NCBI RefSeq assembly: GCF_003369925.1
Contig: NZ_LARY01000003.1
Span: forward strand, 153,917 to 217,916
Direction: 5' to 3'
DNA length: 64,000 nt
Source of the DNA: Listeria kieliensis
GTDB lineage: Bacteria > Bacillota > Bacilli > Lactobacillales > Listeriaceae
A program made the translations under genes and the position numbers. Position 1 is the first letter of the stretch. Each line of letters begins with the position of its first letter. Shown here one piece after another: positions 1 through 10,219 of this stretch. The notes beneath the pieces were generated by a model. The model searched no databases. It worked only from the letters and a program-made list of their open reading frames with translations, and was not told the origin of the DNA.

Positions 1-556
1 AGCAAAAAGATAAAAGTCAATATCATACCACATTTTATTCTGCGCCTACGTTCTTATAGTATCACATTTCCCAGGTGTTCAGAAAACATTTGATTGTTTT
101 TTTGTTTACTTTTTTGTAAAGTTTTCTCGCATGAAATCCGCAGCCTGAGTTTGTTTACATAAACACCTCCGATACTCAGAAAAGCCTACTCAGAAACAAG
201 TATATCATTTCACAAACTTAAAAAATAAAAAACCTTTCACAATTGTAAAAGGCTTTCGCTTCTTTAAAATCGAGAATCTGAAAGCACTTTTCTACTGAAA
301 AAAGAACACAAAAGCGGTTCCTTCATTCCCCCGATTGATATAACCCTTCAAAGCCGCAACTTTATTTCTGTCAGCAATTTTTTGCCGGCGGGAATAAAAG
401 AATGCTTCGCAGCGCTCTATCCCTTGATGAATGAAAGTACGTTTTCTAGGTTCATTTGATTGATAACATTGAACATATTATCACATGTCACTAAAAAGCT
501 CTACCCTTAATCCCTTCTGTAATAAATATGTAATAATAAGGCGTTTTCATTTAACT
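1..556. other. Intergenic region without a recognisable gene
   Basis: No convincing coding region is seen on either strand. On the minus strand there is an extended -10-like TGATACTAT (TACTAT at 56-61) and a TTGACT hexamer at 15-20. These may belong to the promoter of a minus-strand gene left of the window; in Listeria the ATP synthase operon lies here, but that is inferred from memory of gene order. A terminator-like hairpin is listed separately at 219-252. Confidence 0.5.
219..252 (-). terminator. Rho-independent terminator (second, downstream of mnaA)
   Basis: A stem CCTTT-ACAATTGT-AAAGG at 233-252 is followed on the minus strand by a long T-rich tract. It lies about 350 bases after mnaA, behind the terminator at 557-597, so it would act as a backstop. 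Confidence 0.55.
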
Positions 557-597
557 GAAAAATAAACAGACAGCTACCCAAACTGGATAACTGTCTA
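557..597 (-). terminator. Terminator of the upp-mnaA unit
   Basis: AGACAG (568-573) pairs with CTGTCT (591-596), with further TA and CC/GG pairs inside. A T-rich tract follows on the minus strand. It sits right after the mnaA stop codon. Confidence 0.7.
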
Positions 598-604
598 CCT
601 TTAA

Positions 605-1747
605 TCAATTGGTTTTAAAATCTTCTGGACGCTTTGTTCCATTAAAATAAGAAGAAATGGCTTCAAGAATTCGCTTGGATGCTTCCCCGTCACCATATGG
701 ATTGCTTGCTTGACTCATTTTTTGATGCTCTGCTGGATTATCAAGCAACAACAAAGCCTCTTCAATCAAAGCTGCTTTTTCAGTACCGATTAGTTTTAGT
801 GTCCCAGCTTCCACGCCTTCAGGTCGTTCAGTTGTGTCACGTAAAACTAAAACGGGGACGCCCATACCCGGCGCTTCTTCTTGCACACCGCCAGAATCGG
901 TAAAAACTAAGTACGATTTTTTCAAGAAATTATGGAAATCGATTGCATCTAAAGGTTCAATCAAATGAATTCGATCATGCCCACCGAGAATGCTGACAGC
1001 TTTTTCTCTTACCGCTGGGTTTTTATGCATCGGGTAAACGAGCTCAACATCTGGGCGCTCTTCAACAATCTCCCGCACACCTTCGAACATGCCTTGCATA
1101 GGTTCTCCGAGATTTTCTCGCCGGTGAGCCGTCATCAAAATCAACCGATGATCGCCTAAGCCGTCTAAAATTGGGTGCGAATAATTTTCTTGCACCGTCG
1201 TTTTTAGCGCATCAATCGCCGTGTTTCCCGTTACAAAAATCGCGTCCGCTTTCTTGTTTTCACGCAGCAGATTTTCTTTTGCCGTATCCGTAGGCGCAAA
1301 ATGTAAATCTGCTAAAACTCCAGTAAGTTCACGGTTCATTTCTTCAGGAAACGGAGAGTACTTATTCCAAGTTCTAAGGCCCGCTTCCACATGTCCGATT
1401 GCTGTTTGTTCGTAAAATGAAGCTAAGCCAGCAGCAAAGCTTGTTGTCGTATCCCCGTGGACAAGCACAATATCTGGCTTTTCTTGCTTGATCGTTTCAA
1501 CCAAACCAGATAAAACACGCGATGTGATCTCACTTAGTGTTTGACCCGCTTTCATAATATCTAGATCAACATCCGCTTCGATATTAAAAATTTCCATAAC
1601 TTGATCAAGCATTTCACGGTGTTGTGCCGTCACAACAACGACCGACTCGAACTGATCTGGATTTTCTTTAAGCGCATGAACGAGCGGTGCCATTTTAATT
1701 GCTTCAGGTCGCGTCCCGAAAACACTCATCACCTTAATTTTTGCCAT
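605..1747 (-). CDS. mnaA: UDP-N-acetylglucosamine 2-epimerase (non-hydrolysing)
   Basis: The protein of 380 residues interconverts UDP-GlcNAc and UDP-ManNAc in the cytoplasm, supplying ManNAc for the linkage unit of wall teichoic acid. The N-terminal FGTRPEAIKMAPL motif, the HGDTTT segment, the GHVEAGLR motif and the FTDSGGVQEEA motif near the C-terminus are all typical of the WecB/MnaA family, and the length is normal. An ATG at 1747 with GAGG nine bases upstream is preferred over a TTG three codons earlier. The gene follows upp by 15 bases, so the two are probably cotranscribed; terminators follow at 557-597 and 219-252. wecB is an alternative name. Confidence 0.93.
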   Translation of the reverse strand: MAKIKVMSVFGTRPEAIKMAPLVHALKENPDQFESVVVVTAQHREMLDQVMEIFNIEADVDLDIMKAGQTLSEITSRVLSGLVETIKQEKPDIVLVHGDTTTSFAAGLASFYEQTAIGHVEAGLRTWNKYSPFPEEMNRELTGVLADLHFAPTDTAKENLLRENKKADAIFVTGNTAIDALKTTVQENYSHPILDGLGDHRLILMTAHRRENLGEPMQGMFEGVREIVEERPDVELVYPMHKNPAVREKAVSILGGHDRIHLIEPLDAIDFHNFLKKSYLVFTDSGGVQEEAPGMGVPVLVLRDTTERPEGVEAGTLKLIGTEKAALIEEALLLLDNPAEHQKMSQASNPYGDGEASKRILEAISSYFNGTKRPEDFKTN

Positions 1748-1762
1748 ATCCCTCAACCTCTT

Positions 1763-2392
1763 CTATTTTGTTCCGAATAAACGATCGCCCGCGTCTCCCA
1801 AGCCGGGGATAATATATCCGTCTTCATTTAGTTTTTCATCAAGTGCAGCGATATAAATATCTACATCTGGATGCGCTTTTTGAAGTGCTTCAACACCTTC
1901 TGGAGCCGCCACAAGACACATGAATTTCATGTTTTTTGCCCCGCGTTTTTTAAGCGAATCAATCGCCATAATTGCCGAACCACCCGTTGCAAGCATTGGA
2001 TCAACAACAATGAAAAGTCTTTCTTCCACGTCAGAAGGAAGTTTCACAAAGTACTCCACAGGTTCAAGTGTTTCGTGGTCGCGATATAAACCAACATGAC
2101 CTACTTTAGCTGCAGGAATCAGCTTTAAAATTCCATCTGTCATTCCAAGCCCTGCACGCAAAATTGGCACAACACCGACTTTTTTCCCTGCAAGCGACTT
2201 CGCTTTTGTTTTTTGAATGGGTGTTTCTACTATTGTGTCTTCCAGTTCCATATCACGAGTAATTTCATAAGCCATTAAAGTGGCAACTTCATCGACCAGT
2301 TCACGAAATGCTTTCGTTCCCGTTTCTTTATCGCGAAGAATAGTTAACTTATGCTGAATTAATGGATGACTTGTTACATGTACTTCTGACAT
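1763..2392 (-). CDS. upp: Uracil phosphoribosyltransferase
   Basis: This 209-residue enzyme salvages uracil, making UMP from uracil and PRPP. The PRPP loop [12 protein letters not shown] and the C-terminal uracil-binding [13 protein letters not shown] segment are intact, and the length matches the family. It is the first gene of a likely two-gene unit with mnaA. A promoter with TTGCAC (2456-2461) and TACAAT (2434-2439), 16 bases apart, and a TG before the -10, lies upstream. The AAAGGAG ribosome site supports the ATG at 2392. Confidence 0.96.
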   Translation of the reverse strand: MSEVHVTSHPLIQHKLTILRDKETGTKAFRELVDEVATLMAYEITRDMELEDTIVETPIQKTKAKSLAGKKVGVVPILRAGLGMTDGILKLIPAAKVGHVGLYRDHETLEPVEYFVKLPSDVEERLFIVVDPMLATGGSAIMAIDSLKKRGAKNMKFMCLVAAPEGVEALQKAHPDVDIYIAALDEKLNEDGYIIPGLGDAGDRLFGTK

Positions 2393-2433
2393 TTCCGTTC
2401 CGCTCCTTTTTCATATAGAAATTTCTCTTCTTA

Positions 2434-2461
2434 ATTGTATCAGAAGACAGCTCAAGTGCAA
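2434..2461 (-). promoter_or_regulatory. Promoter of upp
   Basis: TTGCAC at 2456-2461 and TACAAT at 2434-2439 are separated by 16 bases; the -10 is preceded by TGA, giving an extended -10. It starts about 45 bases before the upp start codon. Confidence 0.6.
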
Positions 2462-2482
2462 CAGAAAAAATTATCTCCATAC

Positions 2483-2519
2483 AAAAACAAGGTAAAAAGT
2501 TTATTTTCTACCTTGTTTC
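2483..2519 (-). terminator. Terminator of glyA
   Basis: AACAAGGTA (2487-2495) pairs with TACCTTGTT (2509-2517), followed by T residues on the minus strand, directly after the glyA stop. Confidence 0.8.
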
Positions 2520-2525
2520 GTTTTT

Positions 2526-3767
2526 TCACATATTTTCATATAATGGATAATTTTGCATAAAGCTTGTCACTTCCGCTTGCACTTCATCCAAAACAGCTTG
2601 TTCATTCAAGTTATGCACTACTTTAGCGATAAGCTCTCCCACTTTAACCATCGCTTGTTCATCAAAGCCACGTGTTGTGACTGCTGCCGTTCCAACACGA
2701 ATCCCACTTGTTACAAATGGACTTTCTGTTTCAAATGGAATGGAGTTTTTATTCACTGTAATGCCAACAGAATCGAGTGCCGTTTCTGCATCTTTTCCAG
2801 TGATCCCAAGCGCTTTTAAATCAATCAATAACAAATGATTATCCGTTCCATTTGTTAGCACATCAATTCCATTTTCCTGCAAAGTCGTAGCTAGTTGTTT
2901 CGCATTTTTGATAATTTGAGCTTGATATTCCTTGAATTCTGGCTGCAAAGCTTCCCCAAACGCTACTGCTTTTGCCGCAATAATGTGCATCAGCGGTCCA
3001 CCTTGGATCCCTGGGAAAACTGCTTTATCAATTTTTTGACCCCATTTTTCTTTTGCAAGAATCATTCCACCACGAGGGCCGCGAAGCGTTTTGTGCGTTG
3101 TCGTTGTGACAAAATCTGCATATTCTACCGGGTTTTGATGAAGCCCTGCAGCAACAAGTCCGGCAATATGCGCCATATCAACCATGAAAAGTGCATTTAC
3201 TTCATCAGCAATTTCACGGAACTTCGCAAAATCAATCGCCCTTGGGTAGGCACTTGCTCCCGCCACAATCAATTTAGGTTTCGCTTCAAGCGCAACTTTT
3301 CTCACTTCATCGTAATCAATTTGTTTTGTTTCTGGGTCAACGCCGTATTCTTCAAAATGATACAACACACCGCTGAAATTCACAGGACTACCGTGTGTCA
3401 AATGCCCGCCATGTGCCAAGTTCATACCGAGAACCGTATCTCCCGGTGAAAGCACCGCCTGATAAACCGCCATATTGGCTTGTGCTCCTGAGTGAGGCTG
3501 AACGTTTGCATAATCCGCGTTAAAAAGTTCCTTCGCCCGGTCTCTCGCCAAATTTTCAACGATATCAACATATTCGCACCCGCCATAATATCGTCTTCCC
3601 GGATACCCTTCCGCATATTTGTTGGTTAAGACTGATCCCATAGCTGCAAGAACTTGTTCACTTACAAAATTTTCCGATGCAATGAGTTCAATGTTGTTTC
3701 TTTGTCTTCCCAGTTCCAAGTGAATTGCGTTAAAAACCTCAGTATCTCCTTTTTGCAGATAAACCAA
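2526..3767 (-). CDS. glyA: Serine hydroxymethyltransferase
   Basis: The PLP enzyme converts serine and tetrahydrofolate to glycine and methylene-tetrahydrofolate, the main source of one-carbon units. The PLP lysine lies in the [15 protein letters not shown] motif, and the N-terminal [17 protein letters not shown] block is typical. The reading frame stays open far upstream, but the natural start is a TTG at 3767: it has GGAGG nine bases before it and gives MVYLQKGD, which matches the start of other GlyA proteins and the usual length of 413 residues. The gene stands alone, with its own terminator at 2483-2519. A TTGATT hexamer with a weak AT-rich -10 about 100 bases upstream may be its promoter. 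Confidence 0.95.
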   Translation of the reverse strand: MVYLQKGDTEVFNAIHLELGRQRNNIELIASENFVSEQVLAAMGSVLTNKYAEGYPGRRYYGGCEYVDIVENLARDRAKELFNADYANVQPHSGAQANMAVYQAVLSPGDTVLGMNLAHGGHLTHGSPVNFSGVLYHFEEYGVDPETKQIDYDEVRKVALEAKPKLIVAGASAYPRAIDFAKFREIADEVNALFMVDMAHIAGLVAAGLHQNPVEYADFVTTTTHKTLRGPRGGMILAKEKWGQKIDKAVFPGIQGGPLMHIIAAKAVAFGEALQPEFKEYQAQIIKNAKQLATTLQENGIDVLTNGTDNHLLLIDLKALGITGKDAETALDSVGITVNKNSIPFETESPFVTSGIRVGTAAVTTRGFDEQAMVKVGELIAKVVHNLNEQAVLDEVQAEVTSFMQNYPLYENM

Positions 3768-3901
3768 TACACCCAACCTCCAATTTTTTTGTTTTTTATG
3801 TCGAATCCTACATTCAATTATCTCTATCATTACGCAAAAAAAACAGAAAATCAAGTGTTTTATTCGATTTTTTAGTAAATTTAGAAAGTGAACCCTTTCA
3901 C

Positions 3902-4309
3902 TTATAGAAAGCGTTCGTAAATAGCCGTTCGAAGAGCATCAAAAGCCAGTCGATATTCCACCTCACCGCCAGAAAACGGGTCAAAAATATCTTTTCCCTC
4001 TAGCGAAATCAAAGCGAACTTCTTTTCTTCTACAGGAAAAATCGACCGAAGTAAGGCTAACTGGGCCGCGGTCATCACAAAAATTTTATCCGCCCATGCC
4101 AAATCTTCTTGTCGAAGTTGATGCGCTTCATGAGAAAACAACAAGCCTTCGTCACGCAGAATTCGCTCCGCTTCCGCCGAAAGCGGAGCCCCTTCTTTCG
4201 CACTAAGTCCCCTTGACCGAACAAAAACATCAGGCCGAGCTTTCCGAAGAATCCCTTCTGCCATGGGACTGCGACAAGTATTCCCCGTGCAAATTAGTAG
4301 AATATTCAT
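3902..4309 (-). CDS. Low-molecular-weight phosphatase, likely protein-arginine phosphatase (YwlE type)
   Basis: This 135-residue cytoplasmic protein has the phosphatase P-loop CTGNTCRSP at residues 7-15, with nucleophile Cys7 and Arg13, and the general-acid DPF motif near residue 111. Thr11 inside the loop is the residue that in B. subtilis YwlE favours phosphoarginine over phosphotyrosine, so removal of McsB arginine phosphorylation is the likely role; this is inferred from one residue and the gene context. Its start overlaps the stop of the preceding sua5 gene by four bases (ATGA), so translation is probably coupled. ywlE next to ywlC is the same order as in Bacillus. Confidence 0.85.
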   Translation of the reverse strand: MNILLICTGNTCRSPMAEGILRKARPDVFVRSRGLSAKEGAPLSAEAERILRDEGLLFSHEAHQLRQEDLAWADKIFVMTAAQLALLRSIFPVEEKKFALISLEGKDIFDPFSGGEVEYRLAFDALRTAIYERFL

Positions 4310-5352
4310 CGTGGTAACTCACTTGTTTCATTCAAGTATTTATTCCCTGCCGCTTTTTCGAGTCGGTTCATTACCGCGTCTCCGATCCCATCTTTTGAAA
4401 AAGTTTCCGCGAGTATGAGAGTCGTATCCGTATGATCGAACAAGCGCAAACCATCATACAAACGCCTTGCAATCTCATCCATTTGAGCTCGACTACCGAT
4501 TTTAATTTTCATTATCGGCTCACGAATTTCTGCCGCTAATTCATCCGAAAGAAGCAGTCCCACTTTTTCGCCGCGGTCAAGACCGCGCTTAATTTGTTTA
4601 TCCCAAAAAGCAGCGTCGCCTTCCACAAGATAAACCGGCGCAAGAGGAGCATAATGTGTATATTTCATTCCTGGCGCTTTCGGAACTTCTTCCTTTTTCG
4701 GCGTATTTCGAGCAGACTGAACTTCACCGATCACTTCCTCGATTTGTTCCGTTGAAACACCACCCGGTCGCAAAATCACTGGTATTTTGGAAGTAACATC
4801 CAGCACAGTCGATTCCAGGCCGACTCCCGTACTGCCACCATCAATAATCGCTGAAATTCGACCACTTAAATCTTCTTCCACGTGACGCGCCGTTGTTGGG
4901 CTAGGGCGTCCAGAACGGTTCGCACTTGGTGCCGCGATTGGGCGATTCGTGACACGCAATAATTCGAGTCCCACCGGATGAACTGGCATCCGAACGCCCA
5001 CCGTATTTAAACCCGCCGTGACACTTTCAGCAAGCGCACCAGGCTTGATTGGTAAAATTAGCGTTAACGGACCTGGCCAAAAAGCCTCCATTAACTTCTC
5101 CGCTTTTTCAGGAACTTCGGCGATAAACTCTTGCATTTGTTTGGCATCCGCAATATGCACAATTAAAGGATTATCAGATGGTCGACCCTTTGCCTCATAA
5201 ATTTTCTTAACCGCATCTGGATTTGTCGCATCAGCCCCGAGTCCATAAACGGTTTCTGTTGGAAAGGCCACCGTTTCTCCTGCACGAAGTAAATCTGCCG
5301 CTTCTTGATAGATTTCTTTTCCTTGATCAATATTCCAAAGTTTCGTTTCCAT
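4306..5352 (-). CDS. Threonylcarbamoyl-AMP synthase (Sua5/YwlC)
   Basis: The 348-residue protein makes threonylcarbamoyl-AMP from threonine, bicarbonate and ATP, the first step of t6A modification at position 37 of ANN-decoding tRNAs. The N-terminal YrdC domain (about 15-200) has the GETVAFPTETVYGLGADA start and the KGRPSDNPLIVHI and SANRSGRPSPT nucleotide-binding motifs; a linker leads to a smaller C-terminal Sua5 domain (about 230-335). That two-domain length fits the Sua5 rather than the short TsaC form. It overlaps the phosphatase gene downstream. The region upstream (5434-5577) carries the DnaA-box cluster. Confidence 0.93.
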   Translation of the reverse strand: METKLWNIDQGKEIYQEAADLLRAGETVAFPTETVYGLGADATNPDAVKKIYEAKGRPSDNPLIVHIADAKQMQEFIAEVPEKAEKLMEAFWPGPLTLILPIKPGALAESVTAGLNTVGVRMPVHPVGLELLRVTNRPIAAPSANRSGRPSPTTARHVEEDLSGRISAIIDGGSTGVGLESTVLDVTSKIPVILRPGGVSTEQIEEVIGEVQSARNTPKKEEVPKAPGMKYTHYAPLAPVYLVEGDAAFWDKQIKRGLDRGEKVGLLLSDELAAEIREPIMKIKIGSRAQMDEIARRLYDGLRLFDHTDTTLILAETFSKDGIGDAVMNRLEKAAGNKYLNETSELPR

Positions 5353-5433
5353 CTTTTTATACTCCTTTTTTCGCCTTCTTGTCTTATTCTAACTTCTTTC
5401 TACCCCATTTTACAATCTTTTACAGCCAAAAAG

Positions 5434-5577
5434 TTATCCCCAAACTGTGGATAATAACTTGTTCCTTGGGGATAACTTTATGTGGATTTGTGGATATCCA
5501 TCCAAAACCTTGTTCTAGAGCAATTTATAATAGAATATTTTACATTTATCAGCTTCTTTTTGCAGAAGTTATCCACA
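5434..5577. promoter_or_regulatory. DnaA-box cluster between sua5 and prmC
   Basis: Two perfect DnaA boxes (TTATCCACA) lie at 5446-5454 on the minus strand and 5569-5577 on the plus strand. One-mismatch boxes lie at 5434-5442 and 5467-5475 (TTATCCCCA) and 5489-5497 (ATATCCACA), and a weaker one at 5481-5489. Six such sites within 144 bases of non-coding DNA is far above chance. B. subtilis has DnaA-box clusters outside oriC, one of them, as I recall, at ywlC, the same neighbour as here. They are thought to titrate DnaA and restrain initiation. Confidence 0.8.
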
Positions 5578-5596
5578 AACAGATGCCTGATTCGCA

Positions 5597-5629
5597 ACAA
5601 AAAAGACACGACTTTTCAGTTCATGTCTC
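5597..5629 (-). terminator. Terminator of the tdk-prfA-prmC unit
   Basis: AGACACGA (5604-5611) pairs with TCATGTCT (5621-5628), one wobble pair, and a T-run follows on the minus strand. The stem overlaps the last codons of prmC. Confidence 0.65.
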
Positions 5630-6488
5630 CATTTAATAAATTAGAACAAACGACAATGCGGTCTTTTTGATTGATATCTTTATGAATGTAGGTTTTCGCT
5701 TCTGGGAACGTGGATGCGAATAAGGCTTGTACCGCTTCCCCTTGTGTATAGCCAATTTCAACCGCTATCCAGAACTTATCATCAAGCACCTCTGGCAAGT
5801 CTTTTATCAAGCGTTCATAAATTGCTAAGCCGTTATTTTCGGCAAAAAGGGCGAGCTCTGGTTCGTTCGCTAGAACGTAAGTCGACATCTCTTGTTTCTC
5901 GCGCTCAGCAATATAAGGGGGGTTCGCGACAATCACATCAAACGTTTGCTTTTCGTGCTTAAACGCCTCTAACAAGTCGGTTTCTACAAAATTCACGGGC
6001 GCGTTCAGTGCCAAACTGTTTTTTTGTGCAACGGCGAGCGCCTGAAAAGAGATGTCAGAAGCCGAAACCGCCAGTTCTGGAAAAAGTTTCTTTAGCGAAA
6101 TCGCAATGATGCCACTTCCTGTACAGACGTCGAGCACCGTTTTCTGTGGATTTTTCTTCAAGAACTGCTCGCACAACAAGACAAGTTCCTCTGTTTCAGG
6201 TCTTGGAATCAACACGTTTTGATCGACATAAAAATCGTAGCCATAAAACGGAGCAATGTTTAAAATGTACTGCACAGGCTCACCATTTAAATAGCGATCA
6301 AAATCTGCTTTAAACTGCAACTCGTGTTTTTCTTCCAAAACGCGATCAAAACTCGACCAAAGCTCTGTTCTTTTCAGGCCAAGTCTCGTTTCAAGCAAAA
6401 TCTCTGCCGCATTTAAATCCAAGTTCCGCGCTTTTAAAATTTGCGCCACTTCATGAAGGAGCGCGCCGATTGTTCGCTTATTCGGCAT
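5616..6488 (-). CDS. prmC: Release factor glutamine methyltransferase
   Basis: The 290-residue enzyme methylates the glutamine of the GGQ motif in release factors RF1 and RF2, using S-adenosylmethionine. The N-terminal helical domain (1-90) is followed by a Rossmann-type methyltransferase domain with the [18 protein letters not shown]-binding motif and the catalytic NPPY motif ([10 protein letters not shown]). It overlaps the end of prfA, which encodes its substrate, by 11 bases; this pairing is widespread in bacteria. The last codons form part of a terminator. Confidence 0.95.
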   Translation of the reverse strand: MPNKRTIGALLHEVAQILKARNLDLNAAEILLETRLGLKRTELWSSFDRVLEEKHELQFKADFDRYLNGEPVQYILNIAPFYGYDFYVDQNVLIPRPETEELVLLCEQFLKKNPQKTVLDVCTGSGIIAISLKKLFPELAVSASDISFQALAVAQKNSLALNAPVNFVETDLLEAFKHEKQTFDVIVANPPYIAEREKQEMSTYVLANEPELALFAENNGLAIYERLIKDLPEVLDDKFWIAVEIGYTQGEAVQALFASTFPEAKTYIHKDINQKDRIVVCSNLLNGDMN

Positions 6489-7554
6489 CGTTTAAATGCT
6501 CCAATTTACTTGTCTGATCTTCCAAAATAAGCGCATCAATGATTTCGTCTAGCTTCCCTTCCATGATTTGATCGAGTTTTTGAATCGTCAAACCAATCCG
6601 GTGATCGGTCACCCGGTTTTGTGGATAGTTGTATGTCCGAATCCGCTCAGAACGGTCACCTGTTCCAACTGCCGACTTGCGGTTCGCATCATATTCTTCG
6701 CGTGCTTCCGTTTCAAATTTATCGTAAACGCGCGCGCGCAAAACTTTCATTGCTTTTTCTTTATTCTTAATTTGAGAGCGCTCATCTTGCATCGAAACTA
6801 CAATCCCTGTTGGAATATGCGTTAGCCTTACAGCTGACATCGTCGTATTGACACTTTGTCCACCGGCACCTGTTGAAGCAAATGTATCTACGCGAATATC
6901 CTTATCCTGTAAATCCACTTCCACATCTTCTGCTTCCGGTAAAATCGCAACCGTTGCCGTAGACGTGTGAATCCGTCCGCCTGATTCCGTTTCTGGAACC
7001 CGCTGCACACGGTGAGCCCCATTTTCATATTTCAAGCGCGAAAACGCGCCTGCACCGTTTATCATCACGATAATTTCTTTGTATCCGCCAATTCCAGTTG
7101 GATTCGCATCCATCACATCCACTTTCCAGCCACGTGATTCCGCATAACGACTGTACATCCGGAACAAATCTCCCGCAAATAAAGCCGCTTCGTCGCCACC
7201 TGCTGCACCGCGAATTTCCATGATGACATTTTTATCATCATTCGGGTCTTTTGGTACAAGAAGTAACTTCAGCTTTTCTTCTAGTTCTGTTTTTTCTTCT
7301 TGCAGACCACTTAGCTCTTCTTTCGCAAGTTCACGCATCTCATCATCCAGTTTTTCAGACAAAAGCTCCTTCGTTTCGTCAATACCAGAGGTTACCTCTT
7401 TATAGTGACGATACGTTTCCACTGTTTCTGCGATACTAGACTGTTCTTTTGATAAATCACGTAATTTTTTTGCATCCGAAACTACTTCTGGATCGCTTAA
7501 TAGCTCATTTAATTCATCATAACGGTTCTCAACCGCTTGCAAACGATCATACAT
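6478..7554 (-). CDS. prfA: Peptide chain release factor 1
   Basis: RF1 recognises UAA and UAG in the ribosomal A site and triggers peptide release. The GGQ loop ([12 protein letters not shown]) and the PxT codon-reading motif (RVPETESGG) are both present. The ATG at 7554, giving MYDRLQ, has GAGGG nine bases upstream; an ATG three codons earlier lies almost on top of the ribosome site and is less likely. The resulting 358 residues are normal for RF1. It is followed by prmC with an 11-base overlap and preceded by tdk at about 20 bases. The symbol is that of the release factor and has nothing to do with the Listeria virulence regulator PrfA. Confidence 0.96.
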   Translation of the reverse strand: MYDRLQAVENRYDELNELLSDPEVVSDAKKLRDLSKEQSSIAETVETYRHYKEVTSGIDETKELLSEKLDDEMRELAKEELSGLQEEKTELEEKLKLLLVPKDPNDDKNVIMEIRGAAGGDEAALFAGDLFRMYSRYAESRGWKVDVMDANPTGIGGYKEIIVMINGAGAFSRLKYENGAHRVQRVPETESGGRIHTSTATVAILPEAEDVEVDLQDKDIRVDTFASTGAGGQSVNTTMSAVRLTHIPTGIVVSMQDERSQIKNKEKAMKVLRARVYDKFETEAREEYDANRKSAVGTGDRSERIRTYNYPQNRVTDHRIGLTIQKLDQIMEGKLDEIIDALILEDQTSKLEHLNDAE

Positions 7555-7573
7555 AGATTTCATCCCTCACCTT

Positions 7574-8152
7574 TCATTCATCGATTGGCGGATGCGCATG
7601 ACACTTTCTGCAAACCGGATAATACTGGTCATTGCCGCCAATTAAAATTTGTTCTCCTGTATAGACAGGCTTTCCTTTTTCATCAACACGTAAAACCATC
7701 GTCGCTTTTTTCGCGCAAAACCAACAAATAGTCTTCATTTCTTCAATTTTATCTGCATATAGCAACAGATATTTCGATCCTTCAAACAACTCATTCCTGA
7801 AATCATTTTTTAGTCCATAAGCAATAACAGGAATCCCGAGCTCATCCACAATATGTGCCAGTTGAAAGACATGGTGTTTCTCAAGGAACTGCGATTCATC
7901 CAGCAGAACACAACTTGGGCGAGGTTCAATTGCCTTGACCTGTTCAAAAATATTCGTATCAGAAAAAACCGGAATCGCATCACGTTTTAAGCCAATTCGA
8001 CTTGAAACGACCCCCACTTGGTCACGATTATCAATACCAGACGTAAAAATCACAACCGGCTTATTTTGTTCCTCATAATTATGTGCTACTTTCAAAATTT
8101 CAATCGTTTTCCCACTGTTCATCACACCATAACGAAAAAATAACTGTGCCAT
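7574..8152 (-). CDS. tdk: Thymidine kinase
   Basis: The 192-residue type II thymidine kinase phosphorylates thymidine for nucleotide salvage. It has the P-loop GVMNSGKT near the N-terminus, the DESQFL segment that holds the catalytic base, and a zinc site formed by CWFC and CRKCH near the C-terminus. The gene lies just upstream of prfA and prmC, a common arrangement in Firmicutes, and probably heads that operon. A possible -10 TAGAAT lies about 35 bases before the start. Confidence 0.95.
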   Translation of the reverse strand: MAQLFFRYGVMNSGKTIEILKVAHNYEEQNKPVVIFTSGIDNRDQVGVVSSRIGLKRDAIPVFSDTNIFEQVKAIEPRPSCVLLDESQFLEKHHVFQLAHIVDELGIPVIAYGLKNDFRNELFEGSKYLLLYADKIEEMKTICWFCAKKATMVLRVDEKGKPVYTGEQILIGGNDQYYPVCRKCHAHPPIDE

Positions 8153-8242
8153 AAATCCATACCCTCTTTTCTAAAACTCTTTTCCTATTCTACCACAGTC
8201 CCTAAAAAAATTGGATAGGGAAGCAAGAAATTTCGGTTTTGC

Positions 8243-8282
8243 TTCAAAAAAGAAGCTTAGCTACTTCTAGCCAAGCTCCCCC
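8243..8282 (-). terminator. Terminator of the threonine operon
   Basis: A stem formed by bases 8252-8263 and 8268-8280 (AAGCTTAGCTA pairing with TAGCCAAGCTT-like sequence) is followed by six T residues on the minus strand, just after thrB. Confidence 0.75.
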
Positions 8283-8295
8283 TCATCATTTTATT

Positions 8296-9162
8296 TCACT
8301 TGAAAACGCGTACCCCACTAGGCTCAGCGCGAAGCTGTTTGACTTCCGCCTCGAAGCCGAGCCCGCAAAGTTCTTGCCTAAGCGTTTCACTCACTTCATG
8401 CGGCGCAAGCACAAGCACAGTCGGGCCTGCTCCGCTAAGAACTGCCGCATAGCCGCCAAATTCAGCCACTTTTTTCCGAATCTCGATCAAATGCGGCACG
8501 AGCTTCGCACGATACGTTTCATGAAACAAGTCACGCTCCATCATTTCGCCCGCAAGCCGCAAGTCTCCCGCAACAAGTGCCGCAACCATCACATTAGCCA
8601 CACTGCTTGCCTGAACCGCATCCGAATACGAAAGCTCGCGCGGTAAAACCGCGCGACTTTCACTTGTAAGAAGCGCTTCCTCAGAGATAACTGCCAAGAT
8701 GGCTGCATCCGGAAAAGCATGCTGCAAATAAAAATCTCGATCTGGCTGCTTCGCGCAAACGACCAAGCCGCCTAAAATGGCGGGCGCAACATTATCAGGA
8801 TGGCCTTCAAATTCCACGGCAAGCCTAACGATCTCATCGCGCGAAAGGCCAAGGTCCGCAAGTTGATTCGCTAGCTCAATCCCAGCCACAATGGCCGCTG
8901 AGCTACTGCCAAGCCCCCTTGCAGGCGGGATATCCGATTCCATCACTAAACGGTGGGGCTTAAGATCAGGCGCTATTTTTTTAGCTACTTGGATGATCAT
9001 GTTCGTCTCATCCTTGGGGATATCCCCCGCAAGTTGATGCTCAATCTGCCAAGCTGAGCTTTCTTCGCAGACGGTGAGCGTCAAATATAAATCAAGCGCA
9101 AGCCCGCAAGAATCAAAACCGGGTCCAAGATTCGCCGTTGTAGCTGGAACTTGGATGCGCAT
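8296..9162 (-). CDS. thrB: Homoserine kinase
   Basis: This GHMP-family kinase of 288 residues phosphorylates homoserine with ATP, the penultimate step to threonine. The N-terminal VPATTANLGPGFDS motif, the ATP-binding PPARGLGSSSAA motif and the C-terminal SGAGPTV motif are all intact. Its ATG overlaps the thrC stop codon by one base (TGATG), so translation is coupled. It is the last gene of hom-thrC-thrB and is followed by a terminator. Confidence 0.96.
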   Translation of the reverse strand: MRIQVPATTANLGPGFDSCGLALDLYLTLTVCEESSAWQIEHQLAGDIPKDETNMIIQVAKKIAPDLKPHRLVMESDIPPARGLGSSSAAIVAGIELANQLADLGLSRDEIVRLAVEFEGHPDNVAPAILGGLVVCAKQPDRDFYLQHAFPDAAILAVISEEALLTSESRAVLPRELSYSDAVQASSVANVMVAALVAGDLRLAGEMMERDLFHETYRAKLVPHLIEIRKKVAEFGGYAAVLSGAGPTVLVLAPHEVSETLRQELCGLGFEAEVKQLRAEPSGVRVFK

Positions 9163-10217
9163 CAGGCTTTCACTCCGTTTCGCAGATGTTCACGCATCGC
9201 TTCGATGGTTTCAATATGCGCAATATCGAAGGAATGCACATTCATAGCTGTATCTGGATCTTTCAGGCCATTCCCCGTGAAGACACAGACAACCTGAGAG
9301 CCTCGCTTGATGCGACCTTCTTTCAAGCTTTTGATGACGCCTGCAAGTGAAGCAGCAGATCCTGGCTCAATGAAAACACCGTCGCGTGCGGCCGCAAGTT
9401 TATAGGCTTCAATAATTTCTTCATCCGAAACAGAGGTAATTGCGCCGCCTGATTCATCGCGCGCCACCTCGGCCAGCTTCCAGCTGGCCGGGTTTCCTAT
9501 CCGGATGGCTGTCGCGATCGTTTCGGGCGCTGCAATTCGCTCACCTTTCACGATGGCCGCTGCTCCTTCTGCTTCAAATCCGTGCATTTCCGGTAGCCCT
9601 GTCGCATGCGCACCATTCCATTCCTTGAAGCCCTTCCAATAAGCCGAGATATTTCCCGCGTTGCCTACTGGGATGGCAAGTACATCAGGTGCTTTTCCTA
9701 AATCCTCGCAAATTTCAAAAGCAGCCGTTTTTTGTCCTTCAAGGCGGAACGGGTTCACTGAATTGACAAGGGTTACGGCTTCTGTTTCCGCCAGTTCCCG
9801 CACGGCGTCTAAAGCTTCATCAAAGTTTCCTGCAATCGCAATAATATCTGCCCCGTACATCACAGCTTGTGCTAGCTTACCGAGCGCTACTTTGCCGTCT
9901 GGGATCACAATATAAGCTTTCATCCCTGCGCGTGCCGCATAAGCCGCTGCCGACGCCGATGTGTTCCCTGTTGACGCGCAAATCACTGCTTCTGCTCCTG
10001 CTTCTTTCGCTTTCGCAACCGCCATCACCATGCCGCGATCTTTAAACGAGCCAGTCGGATTGAGCCCTTCAAATTTCCCGTAAAGCTCTACGCCAAGCTC
10101 TTCTGACAAGTGAAGAAGTGGAATGAGTGGCGTATTCCCCTCTGATAGCGAGAGGAGAGGTGTCGCTTCTGTAATTGGCAAATTATCCTTATATTTGTCT
10201 AGTAGACCTTTGTACAT
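9162..10217 (-). CDS. thrC: Threonine synthase
   Basis: The PLP enzyme of 351 residues converts O-phosphohomoserine to threonine. The PLP lysine is in [11 protein letters not shown] and the phosphate loop in the [12 protein letters not shown] segment. It is the short form typical of Bacillus, without the N-terminal extension of the E. coli enzyme. It starts two bases after hom ends and overlaps thrB by one base. Confidence 0.96.
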   Translation of the reverse strand: MYKGLLDKYKDNLPITEATPLLSLSEGNTPLIPLLHLSEELGVELYGKFEGLNPTGSFKDRGMVMAVAKAKEAGAEAVICASTGNTSASAAAYAARAGMKAYIVIPDGKVALGKLAQAVMYGADIIAIAGNFDEALDAVRELAETEAVTLVNSVNPFRLEGQKTAAFEICEDLGKAPDVLAIPVGNAGNISAYWKGFKEWNGAHATGLPEMHGFEAEGAAAIVKGERIAAPETIATAIRIGNPASWKLAEVARDESGGAITSVSDEEIIEAYKLAAARDGVFIEPGSAASLAGVIKSLKEGRIKRGSQVVCVFTGNGLKDPDTAMNVHSFDIAHIETIEAMREHLRNGVKA

Positions 10218-10219
10218 CT

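Noticed and set aside
5223..5636. Plus-strand open frame through the sua5-prmC gap
   Set aside because: It has no ribosome site, overlaps sua5 antisense and crosses the DnaA-box cluster.
6478..7554. prfA as the Listeria virulence regulator
   Set aside because: The product has the GGQ and PxT motifs of release factor 1; only the gene symbol is the same.
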